Source: Acidimicrobiia bacterium
GTDB lineage: Bacteria; Actinomycetota; Acidimicrobiia; Spongiisociales; UBA11373
DNA length: 44,319 bases
Assembly: GCA_029263095.1 (NCBI GenBank)
Contig: JAJCYA010000028.1
Span: forward strand, 1-44,319
Direction of reading: 5' to 3'
Below, piece after piece: positions 8,818 through 17,434 of the stretch. A model generated the notes under the pieces. It was not told where the DNA came from. It made no database searches and saw only the letters and a list, made by a program, of their open reading frames with translations. Position numbers and translations under genes: made by a program. Within the stretch, counting starts at the first letter, position 1. Each line of letters starts with the position of its first letter.

Positions 8818-9429
8818 ATGTCGACGAAACACGAGCGTTCACAAGCCGTTGTGATGACGCTCTCGCGCCCGGCAGTCATTGCCACCTCCCTGGTCGCGGT
8901 CGGAGTGCTCAGCGTCCTTTTCAGGGTGTGGGGAGCCCTCGTGACCGACGACGCCTTGGGAATCATCCGGTCCCAGCTGACCTTTACGGTCGATCGCTTT
9001 GCAGACGTGACCGGAACCTGGAACATCGCCGAGTTCATCCGCCTCACAGCCACACTCGACTTCGTCTACCCCATCGCCTACGCCACGGCAATCGGCGGGG
9101 TGTGGGCCCGGGCGGCCGGACCCGACCATTGGAGGGGCTCGGCGTGGCCCATCATGGTGGCGTTTGGAGCAGCAGGCGCCGACTGGCTGGAGAACACCTT
9201 TCACCTTCTGGCCATCGAGCCCGCCATCACCGCCGAAACGCCCATCACAGCGTTCGTTGCCGTTGGATCGGTGTTCGCCGCTATCAAGTGGATTGGGGTG
9301 GTCGTTGCTCTGACCGCTGCCGCAGGCGCCGCCTGGAAGCACGACGGGTGGCGGTGGCGACTGATCGCAGCCGCCTGCGCCGGCCTGTCCGGAGCCATCG
9401 CAGGAGTCGTGCTGACCACGGCCATCTGA
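8818..9429 (+). CDS. Five-helix integral membrane protein, unknown function
   Basis: A 203-residue hydrophobic protein with about five transmembrane segments: residues about 17-37, 68-92, 105-125, 137-165 and 178-200. A conserved-looking ADWLENTFH stretch sits in the third. I do not recognise the family. The frame stays open upstream to 8695, but that part overlaps the divergent kelch gene. The ATG at 8818 is supported by a -10 element exactly 7 nt upstream. The M20 peptidase follows 32 bp downstream but has its own promoter. Confidence 0.75.
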   Translation: MSTKHERSQAVVMTLSRPAVIATSLVAVGVLSVLFRVWGALVTDDALGIIRSQLTFTVDRFADVTGTWNIAEFIRLTATLDFVYPIAYATAIGGVWARAAGPDHWRGSAWPIMVAFGAAGADWLENTFHLLAIEPAITAETPITAFVAVGSVFAAIKWIGVVVALTAAAGAAWKHDGWRWRLIAAACAGLSGAIAGVVLTTAI

Positions 9430-9454
9430 CTCGACGGCAGGCCACCGCTACCGT
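9426..9454 (+). promoter_or_regulatory. Promoter of the M20 peptidase gene
   Basis: CTGACT (9426-9431), a 17-nt spacer, then TACCGT (9449-9454) and 7 nt to the ATG. The -35 element overlaps the stop codon of the preceding gene. The transcript would be leaderless. Confidence 0.6.
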
Positions 9455-9461
9455 CGCCGCC

Positions 9462-10796
9462 ATGCACGAAGATCTCACATCGGCCATCGACGGACTGCTG
9501 CCGGAGCTGCGCGCCGACCTCGACGACCTGATCCGGATTCCCTCGGTGAGCGCGCCCCACTTCGACAGTGAGCAGGTGCGGCTTTCTGCCGCCAAGACGG
9601 TGGAGTTGCTCGAGAAGGCGGGTTTCGAAGGCGTCAGGATGCTGGAGCTCGGTGAGGCTCATCCCGCGGTCTTTGGCGAGCGGCGCGGTCCAGAAGGTGC
9701 GCCGACCGTACTGCTCTACGCCCACCACGACGTTCAGCCACCAGGCGACGCCGACTCCTGGACGGTGGCGCCCTTCGAGCCGATGGAACGCGACGGGCGT
9801 CTCTACGGTCGCGGGTCTTCGGATGACAAGGCGGGCATAGTCATCCACACGGGAGCCGTGCGCGCCTTTGGCGACGATTTGCCGGTCAACGTCAAGGTGT
9901 TCATAGAGGGTGAAGAGGAAACCGGGTCGGCTCACTTGGACGGCTTCCTGGCCGAGTACGGCGAGTTGCTGGCGTCGGATGTCATCGTCATCGCCGACAG
10001 CGCCAACTGGCGGGTGGGAGTACCGGCCCTCACCACCTCGCTGCGAGGATTGGTGAGTGTCCTGGTGGAGGTCCACACCCTCCAGACAGGTGTCCACTCA
10101 GGGATGTTCGGTGGAGCGATCCCCGATGCCCTGACAACCCTCTCGAGGATCCTCGCCGGATTGCACGATGCAGAAGGAAACGTCGCGGTGGCAGGGCTGG
10201 AGGCCGGCGAAACGGCGGATCTCGACTTGACCGAGGAGGAGTTGAGGTCGCAGGCCGGAGTCGTCGATGGTGTCGAGTTGATCGGCACCGGCTCCCTCAC
10301 GACTCGCCTATGGATGAAGCCGGCGATCTCGGTACTCGCCATCGATTCGCCCCCGGTGGACGAGGCGATCAATCAACTGGTGCCGACGGCTCGCGCCAAG
10401 GTGAGCATGAGAATCGCACCGGGACAGGACGCCGGCGCAGCCATGGACGCCCTCATCGCTCATATCGAGAATCTGCCTGCATGGGGGGCCCGGGTGACCG
10501 TTTCGCCCCTCGAATCGGGCGAGGCGTTCAGCCTGTCCGGCGATGATCCCCGGGTGGAGGCGTTTCGCGACGCCTTTGCCGAGGTGTGGGAGTGCCAGGT
10601 GGTCGAAATGGGCGTCGGCGGGTCGATCCCCTTCGTCGCAGCTTTCTCGGACGCCTACCCCGACGCCGCCATCCTGCTCACCGGCGTCGCCGATCCGACC
10701 AGTCGGGCTCATGGTCCGGACGAAAGCCTCGACCTCAGCGAGTTCCGCAAGGGAATGCTCGCCGAGGCGATCGCCCTGCGTAACCTGGCGTCATGA
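9462..10796 (+). CDS. M20-family dipeptidase/deacylase
   Basis: A 444-residue cytosolic binuclear zinc hydrolase of the M20 (PepV/CNDP/ArgE-DapE) family. The first metal motif is YAHHDVQP, with His88 and catalytic Asp90. The bridging Asp is in YGRGSSDDKAG (121/122). The catalytic base and metal Glu are in EGEEETGS (about 151-152). The dimerisation lid domain (about 185-320) is followed by a C-terminal GGSIPFVAAF segment with the later metal residues. The frame is open much further upstream, but that part overlaps the preceding gene in another frame; the ATG at 9462 has a fitting promoter. It overlaps the LLM oxidoreductase gene by 4 nt (ATGA). Whether it is a dipeptidase or an N-acyl hydrolase is not decided. 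Confidence 0.9.
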   Translation: MHEDLTSAIDGLLPELRADLDDLIRIPSVSAPHFDSEQVRLSAAKTVELLEKAGFEGVRMLELGEAHPAVFGERRGPEGAPTVLLYAHHDVQPPGDADSWTVAPFEPMERDGRLYGRGSSDDKAGIVIHTGAVRAFGDDLPVNVKVFIEGEEETGSAHLDGFLAEYGELLASDVIVIADSANWRVGVPALTTSLRGLVSVLVEVHTLQTGVHSGMFGGAIPDALTTLSRILAGLHDAEGNVAVAGLEAGETADLDLTEEELRSQAGVVDGVELIGTGSLTTRLWMKPAISVLAIDSPPVDEAINQLVPTARAKVSMRIAPGQDAGAAMDALIAHIENLPAWGARVTVSPLESGEAFSLSGDDPRVEAFRDAFAEVWECQVVEMGVGGSIPFVAAFSDAYPDAAILLTGVADPTSRAHGPDESLDLSEFRKGMLAEAIALRNLAS

Positions 10797-11686
10797 AGAT
10801 CAATGCCAACCGACCTGAGATGGGAAGAGTCGGCGTATGGACGTGGCCGCTGGTCACCGCGCCCGCCTCCCACGTCCGCCAGGCCGCACGGGCCATCGAG
10901 GACATGGGGTACGGAGCCTTGTGGTTCCCCGAGAGCAGGGGCCGTGAGGCAATAGCTCTTTCGGCGATGCTCCTGGCCGAGACGTCGAACATCAAGGTGG
11001 CTCCAGGGATCGCCAACATCTGGGCTCGCGACGCCAACGCGGCTGCCGGCGCCGCCATGGCGCTCGGTGAAGCCTGGCCGGGACGGTTTACGCTCGGTCT
11101 GGGAGTGAGCCACGCTCCATCGGTGGGTGCGCGAGGCCACGAGTACGCCCGACCACTGGCTCGCATGCAGGAGTATCTCGACGCCATGGAGTCGGCCATC
11201 CTTGTGGGTCCGGAGCCGGAGAGCCCGGTGCCGGTCGTGCTGGCAGCACTCGGACCGAGAATGCTCCAGCTCGCCGCCGCACGAACAACCGGCGCCCACC
11301 CCTACTTCGTACCGGTGTCCCACACCGTCTTCGCTCGCGAGGTCATGGGACCCGACGGCTACCTCGCTCCCGAGCAAGCGGTCGTGCTCGAAACCGATCC
11401 GGACCGGGCCCGAGCGCTGGCAAGAGGGCACATGGAGCGCTATCTACTTCTCGACAACTACCGAAACAACCTGCTGCGGCTCGGCTGGACCGATTCCGAC
11501 CTCGACGGCGGCGGCAGTGATGAGGTCGTCGATGCAGTAGTCGCCTGGGGTTCAGCCGCGGCAATCGGTGAGACGATCGCGGCTCATCACGAAGCAGGCG
11601 CCGATCACGTGTCGATCCAGGTGATCACCGAATCGGCGGGCGTGCCGCTGCCCGAACTCGAAGAGCTGGCCCGGCACTTGATCTAG
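10793..11686 (+). CDS. LLM-class F420-dependent oxidoreductase
   Basis: A 297-residue TIM-barrel protein of the luciferase-like monooxygenase superfamily, resembling the MSMEG_4141-like F420 group: N-terminal GRVGVWTWPLVTAP, AARAIEDMGYGALWFPES, and the barrel strand RFTLGLGVSHAP. Such enzymes reduce or oxidise substrates with coenzyme F420; the substrate here cannot be predicted. It is translationally coupled to the M20 hydrolase (ATGA overlap), suggesting a joint catabolic step. F420 rather than FMN use is inferred from the family and the actinobacterial context. Confidence 0.87.
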   Translation: MKINANRPEMGRVGVWTWPLVTAPASHVRQAARAIEDMGYGALWFPESRGREAIALSAMLLAETSNIKVAPGIANIWARDANAAAGAAMALGEAWPGRFTLGLGVSHAPSVGARGHEYARPLARMQEYLDAMESAILVGPEPESPVPVVLAALGPRMLQLAAARTTGAHPYFVPVSHTVFAREVMGPDGYLAPEQAVVLETDPDRARALARGHMERYLLLDNYRNNLLRLGWTDSDLDGGGSDEVVDAVVAWGSAAAIGETIAAHHEAGADHVSIQVITESAGVPLPELEELARHLI

Positions 11687-11706
11687 CAGTCCGTCGAACG
11701 GGCCCT

Positions 11707-13314
11707 TTAGGACTCGTCGCAGAACCTACCGCCCGAGACGGATGTGATCGTGGCCGTGATGTCCGTCACCGACGAAGCATCGTCCGCCGTGGCACGCAAC
11801 CAGCTGTCGTTCCCCGGGGGCGACGAGATGTAGACATCGATTCCCCCGGTCAGACCGGCCGCAACTCCAGCATCCGGGTGCGCAGCCGCTACCTGCTCGA
11901 GGGTGTCTCCGACGCCCACCGCTCGATTCGTCTTGAACGGGAAGACGCCGTCGTCAGCCGTGTACCCCGCAAAGTGACGGGTTCCCTCAGCGCTGAAACT
12001 GGTTCCGCCGTTGGTGAAGAACATCGTCAGATTGTCGATCTGTACCGACCGCACCTCAGTGGTCCCCTCTCGGCAGACGCCGAATTCGTTCGACAAGTTG
12101 TCGATAGTCACCCAGTCGCTATCGACGCTCGGCGATGCCCCGGTGAGCGCGGATCGCACTACTTCGATGGCCTCGTCGGGATCGGCTCCGAAGTCGACGA
12201 TCCCCAAGCCGTTCGCCGCCAAGACGACCGAGGTTCCCCCGGAGCCATCGCACGGTGTGACCGCTCGGTCGAACTCGAAGGCCACGCCTAGCGGCTCGAG
12301 AGCGTTGTCCGCCCCCCGGAGGAAGACGATGCCGGTCCCGACCACCTGCTCACCAACCTCGACATCGAGGTCGATCGCGAATCCGATATACCCGGGGCTA
12401 CCGTCGCGGAACAGGAACTCGACCGGCGCACCGACGCCGCCCCTGTCGAGAGCGAAGTTGCCCACCGTGCCGGTGGTCACCGCCAAATGACCCAGTGCGG
12501 TCTCCGCCACATAGGAGCCGTCACCACCGGTGTCGAGACAACTGGCCGACACCGTGCTCTCCAGACCGTCGACGACGATCATCCCGTCGTCGGCAGCCTC
12601 GACGTCATCGGGATCGATTGTGCCCAATGTGAATGTGGCGACGTAGGTGACGGGCGCCAGCCCGCTGACCTCCACTACGTAGTCGCCGGTGGAGGCGATA
12701 TCGGCGGACCAGACTCCCGATCCGCCGCTACCCACAGCGCCACCGTCGGCCGTACGAACATTGACCGCGGCGCCTCCTGCCTCAGTGGAGAGAACAACAG
12801 ACATCCGCTCCCCTTCGCCGGCGCGGATGAAGTAGATGTCGGCGTCGCCGTCGGCGACATTGCCAACGACAGTCTCTCGGCCCTCGTCTGCATCGTCGAT
12901 CGACACCCTGCGGTCGTCGGAACACGCCCGCGCCAGAATCGCAAACGTCTCCTCATCTGGAGCCCCGGTCACCTCCCGGCCCAGGTCGGTCTGTACCGCT
13001 TCGACCGCAGCAAAGCTGGCGGGTCCGAATGCGCCGTCGACCGTGAGTGAGGCGTACTCGTTCTCGTTGCAGTTGATAAGGAACTGGAGTGCCTCGACGG
13101 TCTCGTTGCGATCACCCTCCACGGCGATCGGCGGGCCGTTGGCAATCAACGGCGTCGTGGTGGTTGTCGTCGAAGACGTCGTGGACGTAGTGGTGACCGG
13201 GACCGTGGTTGGAGGAATCGTCGGCTCAGCTTCACCGGAAGTGCAGGCCGCCATGAATGCAAAGGCGCTCGCGGCGACAGCAAGGAAACCGCGACTGTGT
13301 GGGAACCGCGCCAT
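11707..13314 (-). CDS. Lipoprotein with peptidoglycan-binding-like domain
   Basis: A 535-residue lipoprotein. The signal peptide has a FMAAC lipobox (Cys24), then a long Thr/Ser linker (about 30-55). Residues about 65-125 resemble a PG_binding_1 domain (ETVEALQFLINC, VDGAFGPASFAAVEAVQ, GAPDEETFAILARAC). Residues about 135-230 resemble a bacterial pre-peptidase-type beta-sandwich (VVGNVADGDADIYFIRAGEGERMSV). The C-terminal third contains LSNEFGVCREG and TLEQVAAAHPDAGV. It probably sits on the membrane outer face and contacts the cell wall. The divergent pair at 13384 and 14144 has the same anchor-linker-domain plan. A minus-strand TAATCT (13324-13329) lies 9 nt before the ATG. Confidence 0.8.
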   Translation of the reverse strand: MARFPHSRGFLAVAASAFAFMAACTSGEAEPTIPPTTVPVTTTSTTSSTTTTTTPLIANGPPIAVEGDRNETVEALQFLINCNENEYASLTVDGAFGPASFAAVEAVQTDLGREVTGAPDEETFAILARACSDDRRVSIDDADEGRETVVGNVADGDADIYFIRAGEGERMSVVLSTEAGGAAVNVRTADGGAVGSGGSGVWSADIASTGDYVVEVSGLAPVTYVATFTLGTIDPDDVEAADDGMIVVDGLESTVSASCLDTGGDGSYVAETALGHLAVTTGTVGNFALDRGGVGAPVEFLFRDGSPGYIGFAIDLDVEVGEQVVGTGIVFLRGADNALEPLGVAFEFDRAVTPCDGSGGTSVVLAANGLGIVDFGADPDEAIEVVRSALTGASPSVDSDWVTIDNLSNEFGVCREGTTEVRSVQIDNLTMFFTNGGTSFSAEGTRHFAGYTADDGVFPFKTNRAVGVGDTLEQVAAAHPDAGVAAGLTGGIDVYISSPPGNDSWLRATADDASSVTDITATITSVSGGRFCDES

Positions 13315-13323
13315 CGCCTTGCG

Positions 13324-13376
13324 AGATTAGCGATCGGGACCACCCTGTGTGGTGCAATCGGTACAACCGGTAGGCT
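13324..13376. promoter_or_regulatory. Divergent -10 elements between exported-protein genes
   Basis: Minus strand: TAATCT at 13324-13329, 9 nt before the ATG at 13314. Plus strand: TAGGCT at 13371-13376, 7 nt before the ATG at 13384. Neither gene has a ribosome binding site, so both transcripts look leaderless. Confidence 0.45.
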
Positions 13377-13383
13377 CGCCGCG

Positions 13384-14151
13384 ATGAGTTGGCGGGCAAT
13401 CGCGGTGGCAATCAGCGTTGCCATCGGGGCCGCTCTTGTGACTGGTGCTCTCCGATCCGAGCCCACCGCTGCGGCTCCGGAGGCTTCTTCCACTACGACC
13501 ACGACTACGACGGTCCTCCTTCCCGTGTGGGTCGAGCCAGCCGAAATAGTGGTCCCGCCCGCGATCATCCTGCCCACCCGGCTCGGATATGCCGACGGCC
13601 TGCTCGAACTGGACTTCGAGGTGCAATCGATGGTGGTGGGGGAAGAGCCGCCGATTCGACCGGCTGCTTGGACACTGCTTGCCGGTGACGCCGAATACGA
13701 GACGGAGATCGATCCAGTGGCAAGTCGGGTGGTGTTCGATGTCGGCCTCACCTTCGATCCCGCGGCGATCACAGGAGTCCGTCTCGATCGCTACTTCGCT
13801 CTCAGCCCGATCCAGGCGGACTTCCTCCCGACATCGGGCGACTTCACCGCGCATGAGATCATCCCCGGCGTCACCGCAGCCGTCGACCTCATCCAGGAGC
13901 AGAGCAACGGCACGATCGTCCGAATCCAGATCAGAGGAGATCAGGCCGGCGCTTCATCCGATCTGAGTGCCGAGGGCCGCGGTCCCGGCTGGGCTTCCGC
14001 CAGCTCCAACTTTGGCGGCGGCGGTCTTTGGACGCTCTCATTCGAAGGATCGGAGCTTCCAAATCCTCTCCCGATCGTGATCCGCGGGGTCATGTGGCTC
14101 CCGCTCGAAGCCGACCTCGTATCGACGCTGGAAAGAGTCCCAGTTGGCTGA
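13384..14151 (+). CDS. Anchored exported protein with Thr linker, unknown function
   Basis: A 255-residue protein. An N-terminal helix (MSWRAIAVAISVAIGAALVTGAL) acts as an uncleaved anchor or signal peptide. A Thr run (about 37-43) follows, then a beta-rich domain of about 200 residues ending VIRGVMWLPLEADLVSTLERVPVG. I do not recognise the domain. The gene overlaps the next one by 8 nt, so the two exported products are co-translated and may form a complex. The ATG at 13384 is chosen because of the -10 at 13371 and because the upstream frame would enter the divergent gene. Confidence 0.75.
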   Translation: MSWRAIAVAISVAIGAALVTGALRSEPTAAAPEASSTTTTTTTVLLPVWVEPAEIVVPPAIILPTRLGYADGLLELDFEVQSMVVGEEPPIRPAAWTLLAGDAEYETEIDPVASRVVFDVGLTFDPAAITGVRLDRYFALSPIQADFLPTSGDFTAHEIIPGVTAAVDLIQEQSNGTIVRIQIRGDQAGASSDLSAEGRGPGWASASSNFGGGGLWTLSFEGSELPNPLPIVIRGVMWLPLEADLVSTLERVPVG

Positions 14152-15160
14152 CCCGCTGGGCGAGATCCTCCGCTCCCCGCTCGACGAGATGCCGGAACCC
14201 AGATTCCGGAGCCACGAGGTGTTGGCAGTGGCGATAGCTCTGATGCTGGGAATCGCCACCGGTTGGATCGCAGGCGCCCCGGATGATCCCGTTGCGGTAG
14301 CCACAACGATCACAACAACAACCACCACGCCTGCCGAGCTGCCGGATCTGCCGCCGGGATTCGTCGATACCGGACTCGGTGGCGGTGCCAGCGTGTCGTG
14401 GATCTACACCAGGGGATCCGATCTCCTGGTCGGGGTAGCGATCGCGGCACCGGTAGATGCCCCACCCACCGACGTCGGAGCGACAGGCCTAGGTGACAAC
14501 CGACGCGGAATGGGCATCTGGACTGTGCACATGAGTGGCGGCGAGCGGGTCGATCACACACGCGAAATGTTCGACGCGACGGCTCCCGGAATCGTGACGG
14601 TCGAATTCGCTGGTCTCGGCGCGCCCTCCGGTGATGTGCGCAGTCTCACATTGCGACCGGTGGTCGGCACAGGGTCGCGAAACCACAACGTGAACATGCC
14701 AATAGGAGACCTCCCCGCAAGGCTGACAACCATCGCACCACTTGAAGCCACCGAGTTGGTAGAGCAAACAGCGACGGGTGTGGAACGGAGCAACCTCACC
14801 TGGGTCACAATCGACCGTCTCACGATCGACTGGACGAACGCCACGGCAGAGTGGACGCTCGATGACCCGGGCTCGGTCCGGGCGATGCTCGACATGGCGG
14901 TGACGCTCGAGGGCGAGACCACCAACCCCGTCAGTTTGGTGGCCGTGTCGGGCGGGGCCGCCTTCCTACAGCGTGAAGCAGCCCCGGTATCACCGACCAG
15001 GTCTGGAGTCACGATGCTCAAGAAGCAACCGGGCACCGGCCAAGCGGACTACGAGCCTGAGAGTGCCGAAATCGCCATCACGATCTCCTGGCTCCGCTAC
15101 GGACCCGATGCCATCGAAATCCCGCTCGAGGCTGCGATCCTCCTCGATTCGCTCGAATGA
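14144..15160 (+). CDS. Anchored exported protein with LGEIL-SPLD tail motif
   Basis: A 338-residue type II membrane protein starting at a TTG (14144) inside the end of the previous gene. The cytosolic tail holds LGEILRSPLDEMP (residues 5-17). It is followed by a transmembrane segment (about 26-45), a Thr run (about 52-60) and a beta-rich external domain (YTRGSDLLVGVAI, GIVTVEFAGLGAPSGDVRSLTLRPV, SNLTWVTIDRLTIDWTNATAEW). The tail motif nearly matches that of the kelch protein at 7453, although the outer domains are unrelated. A second weak similarity is general architecture shared with its overlapping partner. Function unknown. A GTG or ATG start does not fit better; the TTG is supported by the tail motif. 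Confidence 0.75.
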   Translation: MADPLGEILRSPLDEMPEPRFRSHEVLAVAIALMLGIATGWIAGAPDDPVAVATTITTTTTTPAELPDLPPGFVDTGLGGGASVSWIYTRGSDLLVGVAIAAPVDAPPTDVGATGLGDNRRGMGIWTVHMSGGERVDHTREMFDATAPGIVTVEFAGLGAPSGDVRSLTLRPVVGTGSRNHNVNMPIGDLPARLTTIAPLEATELVEQTATGVERSNLTWVTIDRLTIDWTNATAEWTLDDPGSVRAMLDMAVTLEGETTNPVSLVAVSGGAAFLQREAAPVSPTRSGVTMLKKQPGTGQADYEPESAEIAITISWLRYGPDAIEIPLEAAILLDSLE

Positions 15161-15220
15161 CCAGAACGAGGCCTGGGTTGAGCCCCCGACCGAATTGCGA
15201 AGAGCCATCGGGATCGCGCT

Positions 15221-16531
15221 CTAGGAGTCGAGCTTGTCGTACACCCGAGCGACTTTGGCCCAGCGGCGCGGCCTCATCGCAGGAGAGAGCCGGACGGCCA
15301 CGGCGTCGAGTTCCGCCACCGAGAGATCGGTCTCCACGTCGGCGGCCACGATCGCTCCCCACTCCTCGTCGGCGATGCCGTACACCCGCACGCCGCGAAT
15401 ATCGGGATGCACCCGCAACTCGGCCTCGACGGCACCCGGATGGACGTTCTCACCCCCAGTGATGATCACCGAGTCGGCCCGCCCCAGCACGGTCAGTCGG
15501 CCGAGGTCGTCTATCAGACCCAGGTCTCCTGTCCTCAACCATGCTTCCTTGGGGCGAAGCGGCTCACCCACGTATCCCGGACTCACCATCGGTCCCCGCA
15601 CCTCGATCCGGCCCTCGGCTCCCACCACCACCGCATCTCCCGCCATGACCCTGACCTCGGCCCGGGGCAGCGGCAGTCCCACCGACCCATCGAGGGTCCC
15701 TCCGGGCGAGGCAGTTGCTATCTGCGAACACGTTTCGGTCATCCCGTAGCTGGGCACCGCCGGAATACCCGCCGAGCGGGCAGTAGAGATCAGACGATCG
15801 TCGGCGGCCGCTCCCCCAATCAGTACGGCAACGAGATCCGCCCACTCCCCGCCGACATCGAGAACCCTCTGCAGCATCACGGGAACGAGCGAGGCAAATG
15901 TGACGGTGTCGAGCGCCGCCGCGACCGCCGCAGCATCGAACCGGTCGAGCAGCACGACCGGTGCCCCCGACTCGGCCTGGCGCCACAACACGGACAGTCC
16001 GGCGACATGAAACAGGGGAAGCACACACAACCAGGCATCACCTGGTCCATTGCCGAGGCGCTCCCGCGACCCCGCGACGGCCGCGGCGACGTTGTCGTCG
16101 GTGAGCAGCACCCCGCGGGGACGACCCTCGCTGCCGGATGTAAAGACAACGTACGACGCATCGGGTCGAGACATTGTCGGATGCTCGGCAGCGCGGTCGA
16201 GGAGACGGTCGAAGCCACCCGTCGGAGCAACCCATAGACCCCGAACACCGGCCGCCCTGGTCGCCTCCATAGCCACAGCAGGAGCGGCGTGAGGATCAAC
16301 CGCCACCGCGGTCACACCGGCCCGCGGAATGCCCCACACCGCAGCAACCGTCTCGATCGAGCGATCCCCCCAAAACGCGACGGCACGCGAGCCCAGGGAG
16401 CCGCTGGCCGAGAGAATCGAAGCAACACCATTGGCGGCGCGATCGAGTTCAGCGAATGACACGGTTCGTTCGGCCGTGATCACTGCCGGTGCATCCGGGT
16501 TGGCGTCGGCTGCGGAGGCCAACAGATCCAT
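15221..16531 (-). CDS. menE: o-Succinylbenzoate-CoA ligase (MenE-like)
   Basis: A 436-residue ANL-superfamily adenylate-forming enzyme, the short size typical of MenE. It activates o-succinylbenzoate to its CoA thioester in menaquinone synthesis. Visible motifs: P-loop [15 protein letters not shown] (about 125-140), aromatic motif [22 protein letters not shown], hinge LRTGDLG, and [16 protein letters not shown]. The usual C-terminal catalytic lysine motif is degenerate ([17 protein letters not shown] at the very end; Lys426 or Lys433 may serve). The assignment rests on motifs plus placement divergent to menB, menA and menD; a different acyl-CoA ligase is possible. The promoter is leaderless (TAGCGT at 16538-16543, 6 nt gap). 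Confidence 0.85.
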   Translation of the reverse strand: MDLLASAADANPDAPAVITAERTVSFAELDRAANGVASILSASGSLGSRAVAFWGDRSIETVAAVWGIPRAGVTAVAVDPHAAPAVAMEATRAAGVRGLWVAPTGGFDRLLDRAAEHPTMSRPDASYVVFTSGSEGRPRGVLLTDDNVAAAVAGSRERLGNGPGDAWLCVLPLFHVAGLSVLWRQAESGAPVVLLDRFDAAAVAAALDTVTFASLVPVMLQRVLDVGGEWADLVAVLIGGAAADDRLISTARSAGIPAVPSYGMTETCSQIATASPGGTLDGSVGLPLPRAEVRVMAGDAVVVGAEGRIEVRGPMVSPGYVGEPLRPKEAWLRTGDLGLIDDLGRLTVLGRADSVIITGGENVHPGAVEAELRVHPDIRGVRVYGIADEEWGAIVAADVETDLSVAELDAVAVRLSPAMRPRRWAKVARVYDKLDS

Positions 16532-16537
16532 CCGATC

Positions 16538-16589
16538 ACGCTACCGCCCTACGAGTGCGGCGGCGTCGCAACGAGTGCCCCGGTAGCAT
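16538..16589. promoter_or_regulatory. Divergent menE/menB promoter region
   Basis: Minus strand: TAGCGT (16538-16543) 6 nt before the menE ATG. Plus strand: TAGCAT (16584-16589) about 26 nt before the menB ATG. menB additionally has a GGAGGG ribosome binding site, so menE looks leaderless and menB leadered. Confidence 0.5.
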
Positions 16590-16615
16590 CGCCGCCGTCA
16601 TCTGATTGGAGGGCC

Positions 16616-17434
16616 ATGGCCTTCGACTGGGAGCCGCAAGGCGAGTACACCGACATCCGGTACGAGACAATCCCGGGCGTCGCCAAGATCACGATCGATC
16701 GGCCTGAGGTCCGCAACGCCTTTCGACCGACGACCTTGTTCGAGTTGAGCGAAGCTTTCGAGCACGCTCGAGATGACTCGGACCTCGGCGTCATCATCCT
16801 CACAGGAGAGGGCGACAAGGCGTTCTGTTCCGGCGGAGACCAAAGGATCAGAGGTGACGCCGGCTATGTCGATCCCAAGGGCACGCCGCGGCTCAACGTG
16901 CTCGACCTCCAGATCCAGATGCGACGCCTTCCCAAGCCGATCATCGCCATGGTCGCCGGCTACGCCATCGGCGGCGGGCACATCCTCCACCTCGTGGCCG
17001 ACCTGACGATCGCGGCGGACAATGCGATCTTTGGCCAGACCGGTCCCAAGGTCGGGTCATTCGACGGCGGATATGGGGCCGGATTGTTGGCCCGCATGGT
17101 CGGCGACAAACGCGCCCGCGAGATCTGGTACCTGTGTCGTCAGTATGGGGCAGATGAGGCCTTCGAGATGGGCATGGTCAACAAGGTCGTTCCCCTCTCC
17201 GACCTCGAAACGGAGACGGTTGCATGGGCGCGCGAGATCCTCCAGAAGTCACCTCTGGCGGTGCGGCTCATGAAGGCGGCGATCAACGCTGCATCGGACG
17301 GGTTGGCCGGACAGCAACAACTGGCAGGCGACGCCACTCTCCTCTTCTACATGTCGGAGGAGGCCCAGGAGGGCCGCAACGCCTTCAACGAGAAGCGGGA
17401 TCCACGATTCGACGAGTTCCCACGCCTCCCATGA
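16616..17434 (+). CDS. menB: 1,4-dihydroxy-2-naphthoyl-CoA synthase
   Basis: A 272-residue crotonase-fold enzyme that cyclises o-succinylbenzoyl-CoA to 1,4-dihydroxy-2-naphthoyl-CoA. MenB features: the N-terminal YTDIRYE and [16 protein letters not shown], an oxyanion region [37 protein letters not shown], and the diagnostic [15 protein letters not shown] with the catalytic Asp. The C-terminus ends [16 protein letters not shown], as in actinobacterial MenB. GGAGGG precedes the ATG. The stop overlaps the menA start by 4 nt (ATGA). Confidence 0.95.
   Translation: MAFDWEPQGEYTDIRYETIPGVAKITIDRPEVRNAFRPTTLFELSEAFEHARDDSDLGVIILTGEGDKAFCSGGDQRIRGDAGYVDPKGTPRLNVLDLQIQMRRLPKPIIAMVAGYAIGGGHILHLVADLTIAADNAIFGQTGPKVGSFDGGYGAGLLARMVGDKRAREIWYLCRQYGADEAFEMGMVNKVVPLSDLETETVAWAREILQKSPLAVRLMKAAINAASDGLAGQQQLAGDATLLFYMSEEAQEGRNAFNEKRDPRFDEFPRLP

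Noticed and set aside
8928-9461. N-terminal extension of the M20 peptidase frame
   Set aside because: It overlaps the five-helix membrane protein gene in another frame, is Arg/His-rich, and a promoter sits right before the ATG at 9462.
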